A stretch of DNA of 11,614 bases from Deltaproteobacteria bacterium. Lineage in GTDB: Bacteria; Myxococcota; Myxococcia; Myxococcales; 40CM-4-68-19. Under the pieces are notes generated by a model. The model had not been told where the DNA came from, ran no database searches, and saw nothing but the letters and a program-made list of their open reading frames with translations. This document shows, one piece after another, positions 1 through 7,291 of this stretch. The position numbers and the translations under genes were made by a program. Position 1 is the first letter of the stretch, and every line of letters begins with the position of its first letter. The stretch covers positions 1 to 11,614 of the forward strand of contig VBLM01000030.1 of NCBI GenBank assembly GCA_005879095.1. The letters run 5' to 3'.

Positions 1-97
1 AGTCCTTCGCGGTCTGCAGCTCGCGCAAGAGCGCGGAGCGACTCGCGGGAGTGGTCTGGTACGAGACGATCAGGGCGCTCGCGATTAGGACGATCAT
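1..97 (-). CDS. N-terminus of an unidentified exported or membrane protein (partial)
   Basis: This reading frame starts with ATG at 97 and leaves the window at position 1, giving 32 residues: MIVLIASALIVSY followed by a polar stretch (QTTPASRSALLRELQTAKD). The first 13 residues are hydrophobic, which suggests a signal peptide or membrane anchor without basic residues at the N-terminus. There is no Shine-Dalgarno-like sequence. However, a promoter box of the same type as at the two other units here lies just upstream (121-158). If its -10 is at 105-110, transcription would begin at about the ATG itself, so the message could be leaderless. The gene lies downstream of the outer-membrane protein gene on the same strand but has its own box. 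The product cannot be named from so little sequence. Confidence 0.5.
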   Translation of the reverse strand, partial: MIVLIASALIVSYQTTPASRSALLRELQTAKD

Positions 98-120
98 GCG
101 CGAGAGCTTCGCGCACGGCG

Positions 121-158
121 CTGAAGCGAACGTGAACGGTTTCTGAAAAGCGGTTCAG
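121..158 (-). promoter_or_regulatory. 11-bp-periodic regulator box upstream of the left-edge gene
   Basis: Read on the minus strand, four 5-bp elements stand at exact 11-bp steps: CTGAA (154-158), TTCAG (143-147), TTCAC (132-136), TTCAG (121-125). The outermost element is the inverse of the others. The same arrangement occurs at 5235-5272 and 7292-7329. Ten bases below the last element lies GAAGCT (105-110), at the same offset as weak -10-like hexamers at the other two boxes. The box fills the gap between the stop codon of the outer-membrane protein gene (160-162) and the gene starting at 97. Binding by the response regulator encoded at 5356-6021 is inferred. Confidence 0.7.
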
Positions 159-159
159 C

Positions 160-834
160 TTAGCGGCGGCCGAAGGTGTAGCCGAAAATCGCCTTGAAAA
201 CGGCCCCTTCCGAGGCTGCGGTCAGGCCCTTGCCCGCGGCGAGATTCAGCTCGATCCCTTCCCACGAGAGCACGTCGACCGCGCCGAACAGGTAGTGCTC
301 GCGCTCGGAAGGCGCGCCGAAATATTCGACGCCGAGCGCCAGGCCGGCCACTTTCACTTTCGCCATCGCGCCGGGCTCGAACGCCGGCGCCGAGTCGGGC
401 GAGCCGCTCAGATCGGGATTGATCGCGAACAGCCAGCGCTCGCTTTCCCACGCCGCGATCGGCCGCACCTCCGCGCCCCAACGCGAGGCGTCGAATGCGC
501 GCGGCAGGAGCGAGACCTCGAGGTTGATGCCGAACCGGAAGTGCTCGTCGAAGCCCGGTGGCGTGACGAACTTCGAACGGAGCTTCGCGCCGGCGTAATC
601 GAGGCTGCCGTCGGGGAGCAGCGCGCCCTGCACGTACGCGCCCAACTCCCACCAGGACGTCACGCCGTACGATGGCTCGAGCGTCATGTGCGCGCGGTCG
701 TTGGAATTCAGGTGGACTTCCAGCGCCGCCGCGCCGGCGGCGTTCGCGGTTCCGTCGTAGACCTGGATCTCGAACGGATCGAGCGCGAATGCCGGCAGCG
801 AAACCAGCAGCGCGGCGAGGAGAAGGCGCGTCAT
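160..834 (-). CDS. small outer-membrane beta-barrel-like protein, unknown function
   Basis: The protein has 224 residues. A signal peptide is clear: MTRLLLAALLVSLPAFA, with likely cleavage before LDPFEIQVYDGTANAAG. The mature part alternates short amphipathic strands rich in aromatic and small residues (for example SWWELGAYVQGALL, FRFGINLEVSLLP, VRPIAAWESERWLFAINP) and ends in FKAIFGYTFGRR, which fits a small beta-barrel of the outer membrane. The opening DPFEIQVYDGTAN and the segment YAGAKLRSKFVTPPG resemble, from memory, a family of uncharacterised proteins in Gram-negative bacteria. Its start overlaps the stop of the preceding propeller gene by 4 bases (ATGA), so it is the last gene of the minus-strand operon and is translationally coupled. 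No enzymatic motif is visible. A role as a barrel partner or porin of the system is inference. Confidence 0.7.
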   Translation of the reverse strand: MTRLLLAALLVSLPAFALDPFEIQVYDGTANAAGAAALEVHLNSNDRAHMTLEPSYGVTSWWELGAYVQGALLPDGSLDYAGAKLRSKFVTPPGFDEHFRFGINLEVSLLPRAFDASRWGAEVRPIAAWESERWLFAINPDLSGSPDSAPAFEPGAMAKVKVAGLALGVEYFGAPSEREHYLFGAVDVLSWEGIELNLAAGKGLTAASEGAVFKAIFGYTFGRR

Positions 835-2792
835 TCGTGCGGAGCGAACGTCAGCACGGTGAACGTATCGGGGTAGTAGCGGTTCGGATAGAACGGCGCG
901 ACCGCCTTGTTGATCTTCATGACCGGATCGGCCGTGCCCTCGGCGGTGACGAGGTAGACCTTCTTCGTCTTCGGATCGAGCGCCATCGTGCGCGCGTACG
1001 GTCGCGTGGTGGTCGCCTCCGACAGCACGTACGTGTCGGCGTCGAGCTGATCGTAGATGACGAGGTTCGCATCGACGCCGTTCGAGGTGTAGACCCTGCG
1101 CGCCTCGGAATCGTAGACGACGCCGTCGTTGCCGCGGCCGATCTCGTGCGTCGAGATGACCTTGCCCGAGGTCGCGTCCATCACCGCCAGCACCGGCTTC
1201 GTGCCCCTGCAGCCGACGAAGATGCGCTTGCCGCCGCGGTCATATGCGATCCCGGTCGGCTGCTCGCAGCCGTCGGTGTTCCAGCGCGCGACGACCGCGT
1301 GCGACTTGACGTCGATCTTGAGGACCGCGTTCCGATCGCGCAGCGCCATGAAAAGGTTGCCTTCACCGTCGGGTGCGGTGCCGTCGAGCTTCTTGCTGTC
1401 GATCGACAGGTCGCCGGCGGGCCTGCCGGTCTTCGCGTCGACGAACGCGATCTTGTGGCTGTCGCCCATGGTGAACGCGATCTGCTTGGTGACTGGATCG
1501 AAAAAACCGGAATCCGAATCGTCGCCGAACTTCACCCGGTCGATGGTGGCGAGCGTGGAAAGCCGGAAGATCGTCGTCGAGCCGTCCTCATTGGCGGTGT
1601 AGCCGCGGTCGAATTCGGGCACCAGGATGACCGCGCCGGCCTCTTCGGACTTCTCGATGGTGCGCACCACCCGATTGCTGCGGACGTCCCAGACGGTGAC
1701 GCCGTCGGCGCGGCGGCCGATGAACAAAAAGCCGCGCACGGGATCGAGCGTGACGTAATCCCAGTCCGGCTTCGCGCCCGGGAGCATCGCGGCCCGCTCG
1801 AGGCGATAGTGATCGGAAGCGACGTCGAACGCGAGGATCGCCGCCGTGGCCTTGCTCTCGCCCGGCGACACCGCGACATACAGCCGCTTCAGCTCCGGAA
1901 CGAGAATGCCCGTCTTCGCCCCGGACGCGCTCGGCACCCGCGCCAGCTCTTCGTAGTGGTCGGCGTCGATCTCGTGGAAGACGCCGATGTAGCCCTCGCC
2001 GCCGAGCGCGTAGACACGGCGGTTGGCGGCGTCCCAGATTACCTGGTCGCAGCGCTCGGGCGCCTTGAAGCTGGCGACGGTCGCGCCGGTGTCGGCGTTG
2101 ACCACGATCAGCTTGCCCGGCTTGCGCGTGATCACGAACAGGCGGCGGTGCTGCTCGTCGAACGCGAGCGGCGCGTTCTGCTGCGCTTCGCGGATCGGCC
2201 ACGTCTGCAGGACGCGAAGGGTGCGCTTGTTCACGACCGCCATCTCGTTGCGGCCAGTGACGTTGACGTACATCCGGTCGCCGTTCTGCTCGATTGCCAT
2301 GGCTTCGACCTTGTCGGTCTCGAAGCGCAGGTCGCCGTGGCGCTCGAGCGTGACCGGATCGACCGCCGAGATCCAAGTCTGGTTTAACTTCGCATCGCGC
2401 CCGCCGTTGACGACGTACAGGAGCCGCGTCGACGGGTCGTACGTCATCGGATCGGCGGCCGGGACCGCGAGCGGCAGCTTGCCGGCGAGCGCGCCGGTCG
2501 CCGCATCGAGAATGCGCGTGTGATCGGCACTGTCGGTCACGATCAGCCGATTCTTTTCCGGGACGAAGAGAACGCCGTGCGGCGTCCCGACCACGCCCGT
2601 GTAGCTCTTCTGGAACGCGCCGGTGCGCAGGTCGAACAGGTCGAGCGTGCCGTGGTCCTCCGCCGCGAGCCACAGACGATTCGACTTCAGATCGTACTCG
2701 AAGTGATCGAAGTCGCCCGTATATCCGGGCAGCTCGGTCCGGCCGGCGGGATGAAGAACTTGTAGCGCTGCGCACAACAGAAACAGTGTCAT
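831..2792 (-). CDS. secreted YVTN/YncE-type beta-propeller protein, probable double propeller
   Basis: The protein has 653 residues from the ATG at 2792, chosen because GAGG stands about 8 bases upstream and the residues before it do not look like an export signal. The N-terminus MTLFLLCAALQVLHPAG is a weak signal peptide. The rest is a continuous series of roughly 40-residue blades of the type 'Y/F-D-P-x-x-x-R-L-Y-V ... V-x-D-x-x-T/S-G-x-V'. The opening pattern GDFDHFEYD...RLWLA near residue 26 recurs near residue 340 as PDWDYVTLD...FLFIG, so the chain is probably two seven-bladed propellers in tandem; this fits its length, about twice that of E. coli YncE. YncE is encoded next to the TonB-dependent receptor YncD in E. 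coli, a parallel to this locus. The gene follows the tandem Cache-like gene after 13 bases. Its likely role is a periplasmic or surface binding scaffold; there is no enzymatic signature. Confidence 0.85.
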   Translation of the reverse strand: MTLFLLCAALQVLHPAGRTELPGYTGDFDHFEYDLKSNRLWLAAEDHGTLDLFDLRTGAFQKSYTGVVGTPHGVLFVPEKNRLIVTDSADHTRILDAATGALAGKLPLAVPAADPMTYDPSTRLLYVVNGGRDAKLNQTWISAVDPVTLERHGDLRFETDKVEAMAIEQNGDRMYVNVTGRNEMAVVNKRTLRVLQTWPIREAQQNAPLAFDEQHRRLFVITRKPGKLIVVNADTGATVASFKAPERCDQVIWDAANRRVYALGGEGYIGVFHEIDADHYEELARVPSASGAKTGILVPELKRLYVAVSPGESKATAAILAFDVASDHYRLERAAMLPGAKPDWDYVTLDPVRGFLFIGRRADGVTVWDVRSNRVVRTIEKSEEAGAVILVPEFDRGYTANEDGSTTIFRLSTLATIDRVKFGDDSDSGFFDPVTKQIAFTMGDSHKIAFVDAKTGRPAGDLSIDSKKLDGTAPDGEGNLFMALRDRNAVLKIDVKSHAVVARWNTDGCEQPTGIAYDRGGKRIFVGCRGTKPVLAVMDATSGKVISTHEIGRGNDGVVYDSEARRVYTSNGVDANLVIYDQLDADTYVLSEATTTRPYARTMALDPKTKKVYLVTAEGTADPVMKINKAVAPFYPNRYYPDTFTVLTFAPHE

Positions 2793-2805
2793 TTTCGTGT
2801 CCTCT

Positions 2806-3636
2806 TCAGGGATCCAGCTCGACGAGCTTTTCGATCGACGGAATGCGCTTGCGGAGCTCGTCACGGATTTTTTCCGCGCGCGAAAGGAACGTACTTGCTT
2901 CTTCATTTCGATAGCGCCAGCCGAGGCTGAGCGCGCCAACCGTGTTGCCCGCCGCGTCCTGCAGCGGAAGCTCGACGGCGTAACGCTTGCCGTTGCCGTA
3001 GACCTGGGCGTTGGGCTTGCCGCTGGCGATCACGTTCATGTCGTCGTCGTCGGCCTTCTTGCCGATGCGGCCGAAGTTCGAGGCGAGGATGATGTTCTCG
3101 CGGCCCTTCGGCGGCGTGACGTGCATCCCGGCGACGATCAGCTCCGGATGTCTCGCCAGCGTCTCGTCGACCAGCTTTTGCGCGTGGGTCTTCGTCGTCG
3201 CCAGCGGATCGAGCGGATACGGATCGACTAGCGAGACGGCGTTGAGCGTGCGTGCGGCGAGGCGATCGCGGATCGCGATCGCCTTCTTCTCCAGCGCCGC
3301 CTTGCTGTCGCCCGACTTGTACGGAAAGACGAGCCCGATCGCACCCACTGTCTCGCCGGCCACGTCGCGCATCGGCAGCTCGACCTCGAAGCGCGTGCCG
3401 CCGTGCGCGACCTCGAGGTTGTTCTTGCCGGTGTTGATCACGCGCATATCGTCGTCGTCCGCCGGCTTGCCGATGCGGCCGATGTTCGACGCGACGATCG
3501 GGTAGTTCGCCATCCCCGGCGGCGAGACGTGCATCGCGATCACCAGCAGCGTCGGGTTCTTCGCGACGACCTCGTCGGCGAGGTGCTGCGCGTAGCTCTG
3601 CACGATCAGTTCGGCGGCGAGGAGGGCGGCGATCAT
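2806..3636 (-). CDS. secreted protein with two tandem Cache-like (PDC-like) domains
   Basis: The protein has 276 residues from the ATG at 3636, which has GGAG 7 bases upstream. The N-terminus MIAALLAAELIVQSYA is hydrophobic but has no basic residue, so it is an atypical signal peptide; cleavage after SYA would fall exactly at the start of the domain. Two copies of one domain follow, at residues about 14-137 and 149-273. Each has a helix with AQxLxDE, then PxLxVxxMHVxPP, then IxASNxGRIGKxADDDDMxVIxxGK, then VELPxxDxAGxTVGA, then a closing helix xIRDxLxxR. The order helix, strands, 'ASN-x-GRIGK', 'ELP-x-x-D-x-x-G' resembles periplasmic Cache/PDC sensor domains, but here they are not anchored in the membrane. 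The gene lies 4 bases after the PstS-like gene. The same domain occurs in the first gene of this operon and in the TonB-dependent receptor. The ligand is unknown, and the Cache assignment is by pattern only. Confidence 0.8.
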   Translation of the reverse strand: MIAALLAAELIVQSYAQHLADEVVAKNPTLLVIAMHVSPPGMANYPIVASNIGRIGKPADDDDMRVINTGKNNLEVAHGGTRFEVELPMRDVAGETVGAIGLVFPYKSGDSKAALEKKAIAIRDRLAARTLNAVSLVDPYPLDPLATTKTHAQKLVDETLARHPELIVAGMHVTPPKGRENIILASNFGRIGKKADDDDMNVIASGKPNAQVYGNGKRYAVELPLQDAAGNTVGALSLGWRYRNEEASTFLSRAEKIRDELRKRIPSIEKLVELDP

Positions 3637-3640
3637 CTGT

Positions 3641-4678
3641 TCACTCCAGCCTGGCCAGCTCTTCGGAAACCACTTCCGCCGTGAGCGGGATGTAGACGCC
3701 TTCCTTCGCCACCACGTCCTGGCCTTCGCGGCTGAGCACGGCCTTGAGGAACTCCTTGACCTTGGGCTCGAGCGCCTTCCCCGGCGGGCGGTTGACGAAG
3801 ATGTAGACGTAGCGGCTGAGCGGATACTTGTGGGTGTAGACGTTCTCCACGCTCGGCTCGTAGAACGGCTCGCCCGCCTTCGACGCGAGCGGCAGCACCT
3901 TGACGTTGGGCACCACGTTCGAGAGCAGCGCGTACGTCAGCCCGCCCGGCTTCTGCGCCATATCCTGCGCGGCCACCGTGAAGGCGTGGGTGAACCCCTT
4001 GCCTTTCACGAACTCGATTCCGTCGCGGTACTCGCCGCCCATCAGCACCGTCTGCTTGATGTACTGCTCGATGCCGTTGACGGGCTTCAAGCCATACAGG
4101 TGGATCTCGCGATTCGCCCACGGGCCGGTGAGGCCGAGCTGGCCCCAGGTGCGGATCTCTTCGTGCCCGCGCAGGCGCGTCTTCGAATAGATGGCATCGA
4201 TCTGATCGAGAGTCAGGCCCTTGATCGGGTTGTCCTTGTCGACCAGCACCACCGAGGCTGCGGTCTTGCCGAGCGAGCCCGCGCTGCCGGTCGCGACGCG
4301 GATGGCGAACGGCTTGTAGCCGTACTTCGCCACGAAGGCCTTCTCCTCGGGCGGCAACAGCTCGCGGCCGACCGGCGCCAGCTGCGCCTTGGCCTCGGTC
4401 AGCGCCGGTCCGCCGGTGCCCGAGGCGCGCGCTTCCATCGTCACGCTCAGGCGCGGATAGGCCTTGCGCATCATCTTCACCCAGCCGAGCGTGATCTCGT
4501 CCATCACGTCGGCGCCGACCAGGTTCAGCTCCTCTTCCGGAGCGATCTCGAGCGGACCCGGCTTCCAGCTCGCGAGCGACGGGTCGGCCTCGAGGTGATG
4601 CTCGGGAGCGGCGTACTTGAGCGCAAACGCCGGCGCGGCGACGGCGGCCGCGATCGCTGCGATCTTCAATGAGCGCAT
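3641..4678 (-). CDS. PstS-like periplasmic substrate-binding protein (first copy)
   Basis: The protein has 345 residues. The signal peptide is MRSLKIAAIAAAVAAPAFA (residues 1-19). The mature part follows the phosphate ABC-transporter binding-protein pattern: a first strand LNLVGADVMDEITLGWVKMM (51-70), a YP-x-L-x-V segment, a glycine-rich loop ASGTGGPAL (85-93), APVGRELLPPEE (101-112, where PstS usually has SR), VLVDKDNPIKGLTLDQIDAIYS, the W-x-x-LG segment and a C-terminal YPLSRYVYIFVNRPPG...LSREGQDVV. This identifies the fold (PBP-like, PstS type) well, but not the ligand; phosphate is only the family default. It starts 2 bases after the stop of the preceding Cache-like gene. No PstC, PstA or PstB permease gene is present, so it may serve in sensing or delivery to another carrier rather than in a classical ABC system. 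A second, diverged copy lies at 9856-10908. Confidence 0.9.
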   Translation of the reverse strand: MRSLKIAAIAAAVAAPAFALKYAAPEHHLEADPSLASWKPGPLEIAPEEELNLVGADVMDEITLGWVKMMRKAYPRLSVTMEARASGTGGPALTEAKAQLAPVGRELLPPEEKAFVAKYGYKPFAIRVATGSAGSLGKTAASVVLVDKDNPIKGLTLDQIDAIYSKTRLRGHEEIRTWGQLGLTGPWANREIHLYGLKPVNGIEQYIKQTVLMGGEYRDGIEFVKGKGFTHAFTVAAQDMAQKPGGLTYALLSNVVPNVKVLPLASKAGEPFYEPSVENVYTHKYPLSRYVYIFVNRPPGKALEPKVKEFLKAVLSREGQDVVAKEGVYIPLTAEVVSEELARLE

Positions 4679-4680
4679 GA

Positions 4681-5199
4681 TCACTTCTCCGCCTTGAACT
4701 GGGCCGCCGGCTTGAAGAGATCGGCATACGACGCGATCCGCTTCGCGATCTGATCTCGCAGCGCGCTCGAGACCGCGAAGAACTCGACCTCGCTCTTCGC
4801 CACCGGCGACGGCAGCTTGTACGCGATCACCAGCAGCCCGACGTTTTCGCCCTGCGCGTCGCGCAGCGGCAGCATCATCACGAACTTCTTGACCGAGTCC
4901 TTCGTCCGATGCCAGCGCGGATCGACGATGGTGATCCCTTTGGTGATCACGTCGATGTCGTCGGGATCGTCGGGGTTGCCGATGCGATCGAGGTACGACC
5001 CGGCGAACATGGTGTAGACATTGTCGAGCCCAGGCGGCACGCCGTGGAAGGTGATGCTCAGGAGCTCGGGATGGGCGGCCATGATCTCTTCCGCCATGAC
5101 TTGCGCGTGGATCTTGGCGGCCGGCGGGGTCCAGTTCTTCGCCTTTTCGGCGGCGAACGAGGGCAGTGCGAGGCAGAGAACGGCAGCGATCAGTTTCAT
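4681..5199 (-). CDS. secreted single Cache-like (PDC-like) domain protein, first gene of the operon
   Basis: The protein has 172 residues from the ATG at 5199, chosen over an in-frame ATG 15 codons upstream because a strong GGAGG (5204-5208) precedes it and it begins a normal signal peptide, MKLIAAVLCLALPSFA. One copy of the recurring domain fills residues about 28-164: helix KIHAQVMAEEIMAAHPELL, then FHGVPPG, then AGSYLDRIGNPDDPDDIDVITKG (66-88), then MLPLRDAQGENVGLL (109-123), then a closing helix ALRDQIAKRI. The acidic PDDPDDID stretch corresponds to ADDDDM in the tandem protein. Export and absence of a membrane anchor indicate a soluble periplasmic binding or sensing protein. It heads the minus-strand operon directly under the regulator box at 5235-5272. 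The Cache relationship is a pattern judgement; the ligand is unknown. Confidence 0.8.
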   Translation of the reverse strand: MKLIAAVLCLALPSFAAEKAKNWTPPAAKIHAQVMAEEIMAAHPELLSITFHGVPPGLDNVYTMFAGSYLDRIGNPDDPDDIDVITKGITIVDPRWHRTKDSVKKFVMMLPLRDAQGENVGLLVIAYKLPSPVAKSEVEFFAVSSALRDQIAKRIASYADLFKPAAQFKAEK

Positions 5200-5234
5200 G
5201 TTTCCTCCGTGGCGGTGGACAGTAGGCGCCTGCG

Positions 5235-5272
5235 CTGAAGGCAACCTGACTCAATTCTGAAAGTTCATTCAG
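5235..5272 (-). promoter_or_regulatory. 11-bp-periodic regulator box for the minus-strand operon
   Basis: Read on the minus strand, the elements are CTGAA (5268-5272), TTCAG (5257-5261), GTCAG (5246-5250) and TTCAG (5235-5239), each exactly 11 bases from the next, with the outermost one inverted. A -10-like TACTGT (minus strand, 5219-5224) follows ten bases below the last element, and the ribosome binding site GGAGG comes next, so the leader would be about a dozen bases. The box also lies about 85 bases upstream of the divergent response-regulator gene and could take part in autoregulation. Confidence 0.75.
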
Positions 5273-5279
5273 CGAATGA
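5265..5279. promoter_or_regulatory. 6-bp inverted repeat in the divergent promoter region
   Basis: TCATTC and GAATGA form a perfect inverted repeat with a 3-base spacer (AGC). It overlaps the outermost element of the regulator box and points toward the response-regulator gene. A related but different dyad, TGTCAT-GA-ATGACA, stands at 7288-7301 on the outer side of the TonB-receptor box. The dyads may be a second operator or may simply be a by-product of the inverted outer element. No convincing sigma-70 promoter for the plus-strand regulator gene can be named in 5280-5340. Confidence 0.3.
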
Positions 5280-5355
5280 CGCGCCATGTCTTGAGAGGTG
5301 TGGAATTTCCTGCTGATCGTCGCGGGTTGTACCGTCCTCAGGGGAGGAACGTGCC

Positions 5356-6021
5356 GTGAAGGTGCTGGTAGTCGAGGACGAGCGTCGCCTCGGCGAGTTC
5401 ATCCAGAAATCGCTGACCGAGCAGCGGCACACCGCGACCTGGGTCCGGACGTGCGGGGAAGCGTCCGACGCGCTGGCCGAGACCCCTTACGACGCGGTCG
5501 TGCTCGACCTGACGCTGCCCGACGGCGACGGCATCGACCTGCTCAAGAGTTGGCGCAAGAGCGGCTTCAACGAGCCGGTGCTGATCCTCAGCGCCCGCGA
5601 CACCGTCGAGGACCGGATCAAGGGCCTGGACGTCGGCGCCGACGACTACATGCCCAAGCCCTTCAGCCTGGAAGAGCTGCTGGCGCGCATGCGCTCGCTC
5701 CTTCGCCGGCAGTCGACTCAGAAGCAGACGGTGCTCGAGCATTCGGGCATCCGCCTGGACCTCCTCGGGCACACCGTCCAGGTGAACGGCAAGCCGATCG
5801 ATCTCACCAGCCGCGAGTACGCGCTGCTCGAGATCTTCATGCAGAACCACGGCCGCGTTCTGCCGCGCACGTTGATCACCGACAAGATCTGGGCCTCGAG
5901 CTACGACGTCGACACCAACCTGCTCGACGTCTACATGAGCCGGCTGCGCGCCAAGCTCGAGAGCACCTCGGGGAAGGCGCTCTTCAAGACCGTCCGGGGA
6001 GTGGGCTACCAGTTCCTATGA
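5356..6021 (+). CDS. OmpR/PhoB-family response regulator
   Basis: The protein has 221 residues from a GTG at 5356, with GGAGG (5343-5347) 8 bases upstream. The receiver domain (1-118) has the acidic pocket E7 D8, the phosphoacceptor D51 in VVLDLTLPDGDG, S79 in ILSA and K101 in DDYMPKPF, so it should be phosphorylatable. Residues about 128-221 form the winged-helix effector domain, with LTSREYALLEIFMQNHGRV, the recognition region NLLDVYMSRLRAKLE and the ending VRGVGYQF. In overall style it is closest to CusR/QseB/PhoP-type regulators. Its stop codon overlaps the ATG of the kinase remnant (ATGA). Family members bind direct repeats with an 11-bp period, which matches the three boxes in this window, so it is the natural candidate for the regulator of all three units. 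That link is inference. Confidence 0.95.
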   Translation: MKVLVVEDERRLGEFIQKSLTEQRHTATWVRTCGEASDALAETPYDAVVLDLTLPDGDGIDLLKSWRKSGFNEPVLILSARDTVEDRIKGLDVGADDYMPKPFSLEELLARMRSLLRRQSTQKQTVLEHSGIRLDLLGHTVQVNGKPIDLTSREYALLEIFMQNHGRVLPRTLITDKIWASSYDVDTNLLDVYMSRLRAKLESTSGKALFKTVRGVGYQFL

Positions 6022-6047
6022 AATCGATCGGCACCCGCAGCAGCTGA
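6018..6047 (+). pseudogene. displaced start of the histidine kinase gene
   Basis: The ATG at 6018 overlaps the regulator's TGA in the usual ATGA manner and encodes MKSIGTRSS before a stop. A short basic start of this sort (MKSIGTR) is typical just before the first transmembrane helix of a sensor kinase, but no such helix follows. The kinase frame, which is different, resumes immediately (QQLIHGVDLLIETQF, from 6038). The simplest reading is that the bases encoding the first membrane helix were deleted, with a frame change. The deletion may be real or may come from assembly. Confidence 0.55.
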
Positions 6048-6064
6048 TCCACGGCGTCGACCTC

Positions 6065-7273
6065 TTGATCGAGACGCAGTTCAGCGAGATCGACAGCCGC
6101 CTCGGCCCCGACTACCGCACGCTCAGCCCGCAGGCGATCGAGTCGCGCATCCGCGAGCTGACCGACTACTCCTCGACGCTCTTCTACATCGACGTCCACA
6201 TCCCCGGGAAAGGCGTCATCTTCCGCTCGACCAACCTGATCGGCCACGACATCCCCGACATCAAGGGCAAGCGGACGTACACCGTCGACATCGAGGACGT
6301 CGGCGAAGTGCGCGCCGAGGAATTCCACAAGATGCCGTTCGAGGTGACCATCGCCACCCCGCTGCGGCCGGTGCGCGACGTGATGGACAGCTACATCAAG
6401 GTCTGCGTGCTCCTGCTCGCGATCATGGTGATCGCCAGCCTCGGCATCGGGCTCGGCCTGGCGCGCTTCGTCCTCTGGCCGGTGCGGCTGATCCGCGACA
6501 CGGCGAAGAAGATCGGTCACGACAATCTCAACCAGCGCATCCCGGTGCCCGACGTCCACGACGAGATCGCCGACCTCGCCCGGCTGCTCAACGAGATGTT
6601 CGACCGGCTGGAGACGTCGTTCAGCCAGGTGCGCCGTTTCTCCGCCGACGCCTCGCACGAGCTGAAGATTCCCCTCTCGCTCATCCGCCTGCACGCCGAG
6701 AAGATGCTGGCCGGCGACGCGCTCCCGCCCGCGCACCGCGAGGCGCTCCAGGTGCAGCTCGAGGAAGTGGCGCGGCTCACCCAGATCATCGACGAGCTGC
6801 TCTTCCTCTCCCGCGCCGACGCCAACGCGGTCATGGTGCAGTCCTTCGCGCAGGACGCTTCGGTGCTCGCCGAGCACCACGGCCGCCGGTTCGCCTGCGA
6901 CCACCACGGCGAAGGCAGCGTGGCCTTCGATTCGAAATGGATGCGTCAGGTGCTGCTCAATCTCTTGACCAACGCCATCCACGTCTCGCCCACCGACGGG
7001 TTGATCTCGGTGCAGTCGGAGCTGAGCGCCGGCAAGTGGCGGGTCAGTGTCGAGGACCAAGGACCGGGGCTCACCGTCGAGCAACGCCAGCGGATGTTCG
7101 AGCGGTTCGTCCGCATCGTGCAGCCGGGAAAGGAATATCCCGGCAGCGGTCTGGGACTCGCCATCTGCCGGAGCATCGTCACGCTCCACGGCGGCCAGAT
7201 CTCCGCCGCTCCGGGCGTCGGGGGCAAAGGCCTGCGGGTGATCACCGAGATTCCCGCGGCGGGCGCTGCCTAG
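6065..7273 (+). CDS. sensor histidine kinase, N-terminally disrupted
   Basis: From the first possible start (TTG at 6065) the frame encodes 402 residues; homologous sequence is visible slightly upstream, from 6038. Residues 1-107 are a periplasmic sensor region (FYIDVHIPGKGVIFRSTNLIG). One transmembrane helix follows at about 110-134, then HAMP (135-190), HisKA with H198 in DASHELKIPLS, an N box around N303 (LLNLLTNAIHVSP), a G1 box EDQGPG (330-335) and a G2 box GSGLGLA (360-366). The catalytic boxes are intact. The first membrane helix expected before the sensor region is missing, and the ATG at 6018 is in another frame. The residue four after the histidine is Ile where most HisKA kinases have Thr or Asn. 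It is the presumed partner of the regulator encoded directly upstream. If the N-terminus is truly lost, export of the sensor domain would fail. Confidence 0.85.
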   Translation: MIETQFSEIDSRLGPDYRTLSPQAIESRIRELTDYSSTLFYIDVHIPGKGVIFRSTNLIGHDIPDIKGKRTYTVDIEDVGEVRAEEFHKMPFEVTIATPLRPVRDVMDSYIKVCVLLLAIMVIASLGIGLGLARFVLWPVRLIRDTAKKIGHDNLNQRIPVPDVHDEIADLARLLNEMFDRLETSFSQVRRFSADASHELKIPLSLIRLHAEKMLAGDALPPAHREALQVQLEEVARLTQIIDELLFLSRADANAVMVQSFAQDASVLAEHHGRRFACDHHGEGSVAFDSKWMRQVLLNLLTNAIHVSPTDGLISVQSELSAGKWRVSVEDQGPGLTVEQRQRMFERFVRIVQPGKEYPGSGLGLAICRSIVTLHGGQISAAPGVGGKGLRVITEIPAAGAA

Positions 7274-7291
7274 CCGCCGCTGCGCTGTGTC

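Noticed and set aside
672..2387. 571-codon plus-strand open frame opposite the propeller gene
   Set aside because: It is Arg/Asp/Val-rich antisense sequence with no domain pattern, as expected opposite a GC-rich gene. The minus-strand frame has clear propeller repeats and operon spacing.
3633..4727. 364-codon minus-strand frame overlapping the first PstS-like gene
   Set aside because: It is a frame-shifted reading of the same strand, Arg/Gly-rich and without motifs; the PstS-like frame explains the region.
5235..5272. Classical Pho box (CTGTCAT repeats)
   Set aside because: The 11-bp period matches, but the half-site is TTCAG and not CTGTCAT. TGTCAT appears only once, in the dyad at 7288, without a periodic partner. 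A PhoB-type phosphate response is therefore not claimed.
5291..5331. Sigma-70 promoter for the response-regulator gene beginning with TTGAGA at 5291
   Set aside because: No acceptable -10 hexamer is found 16-18 bases downstream, so the call would rest on one hexamer alone.
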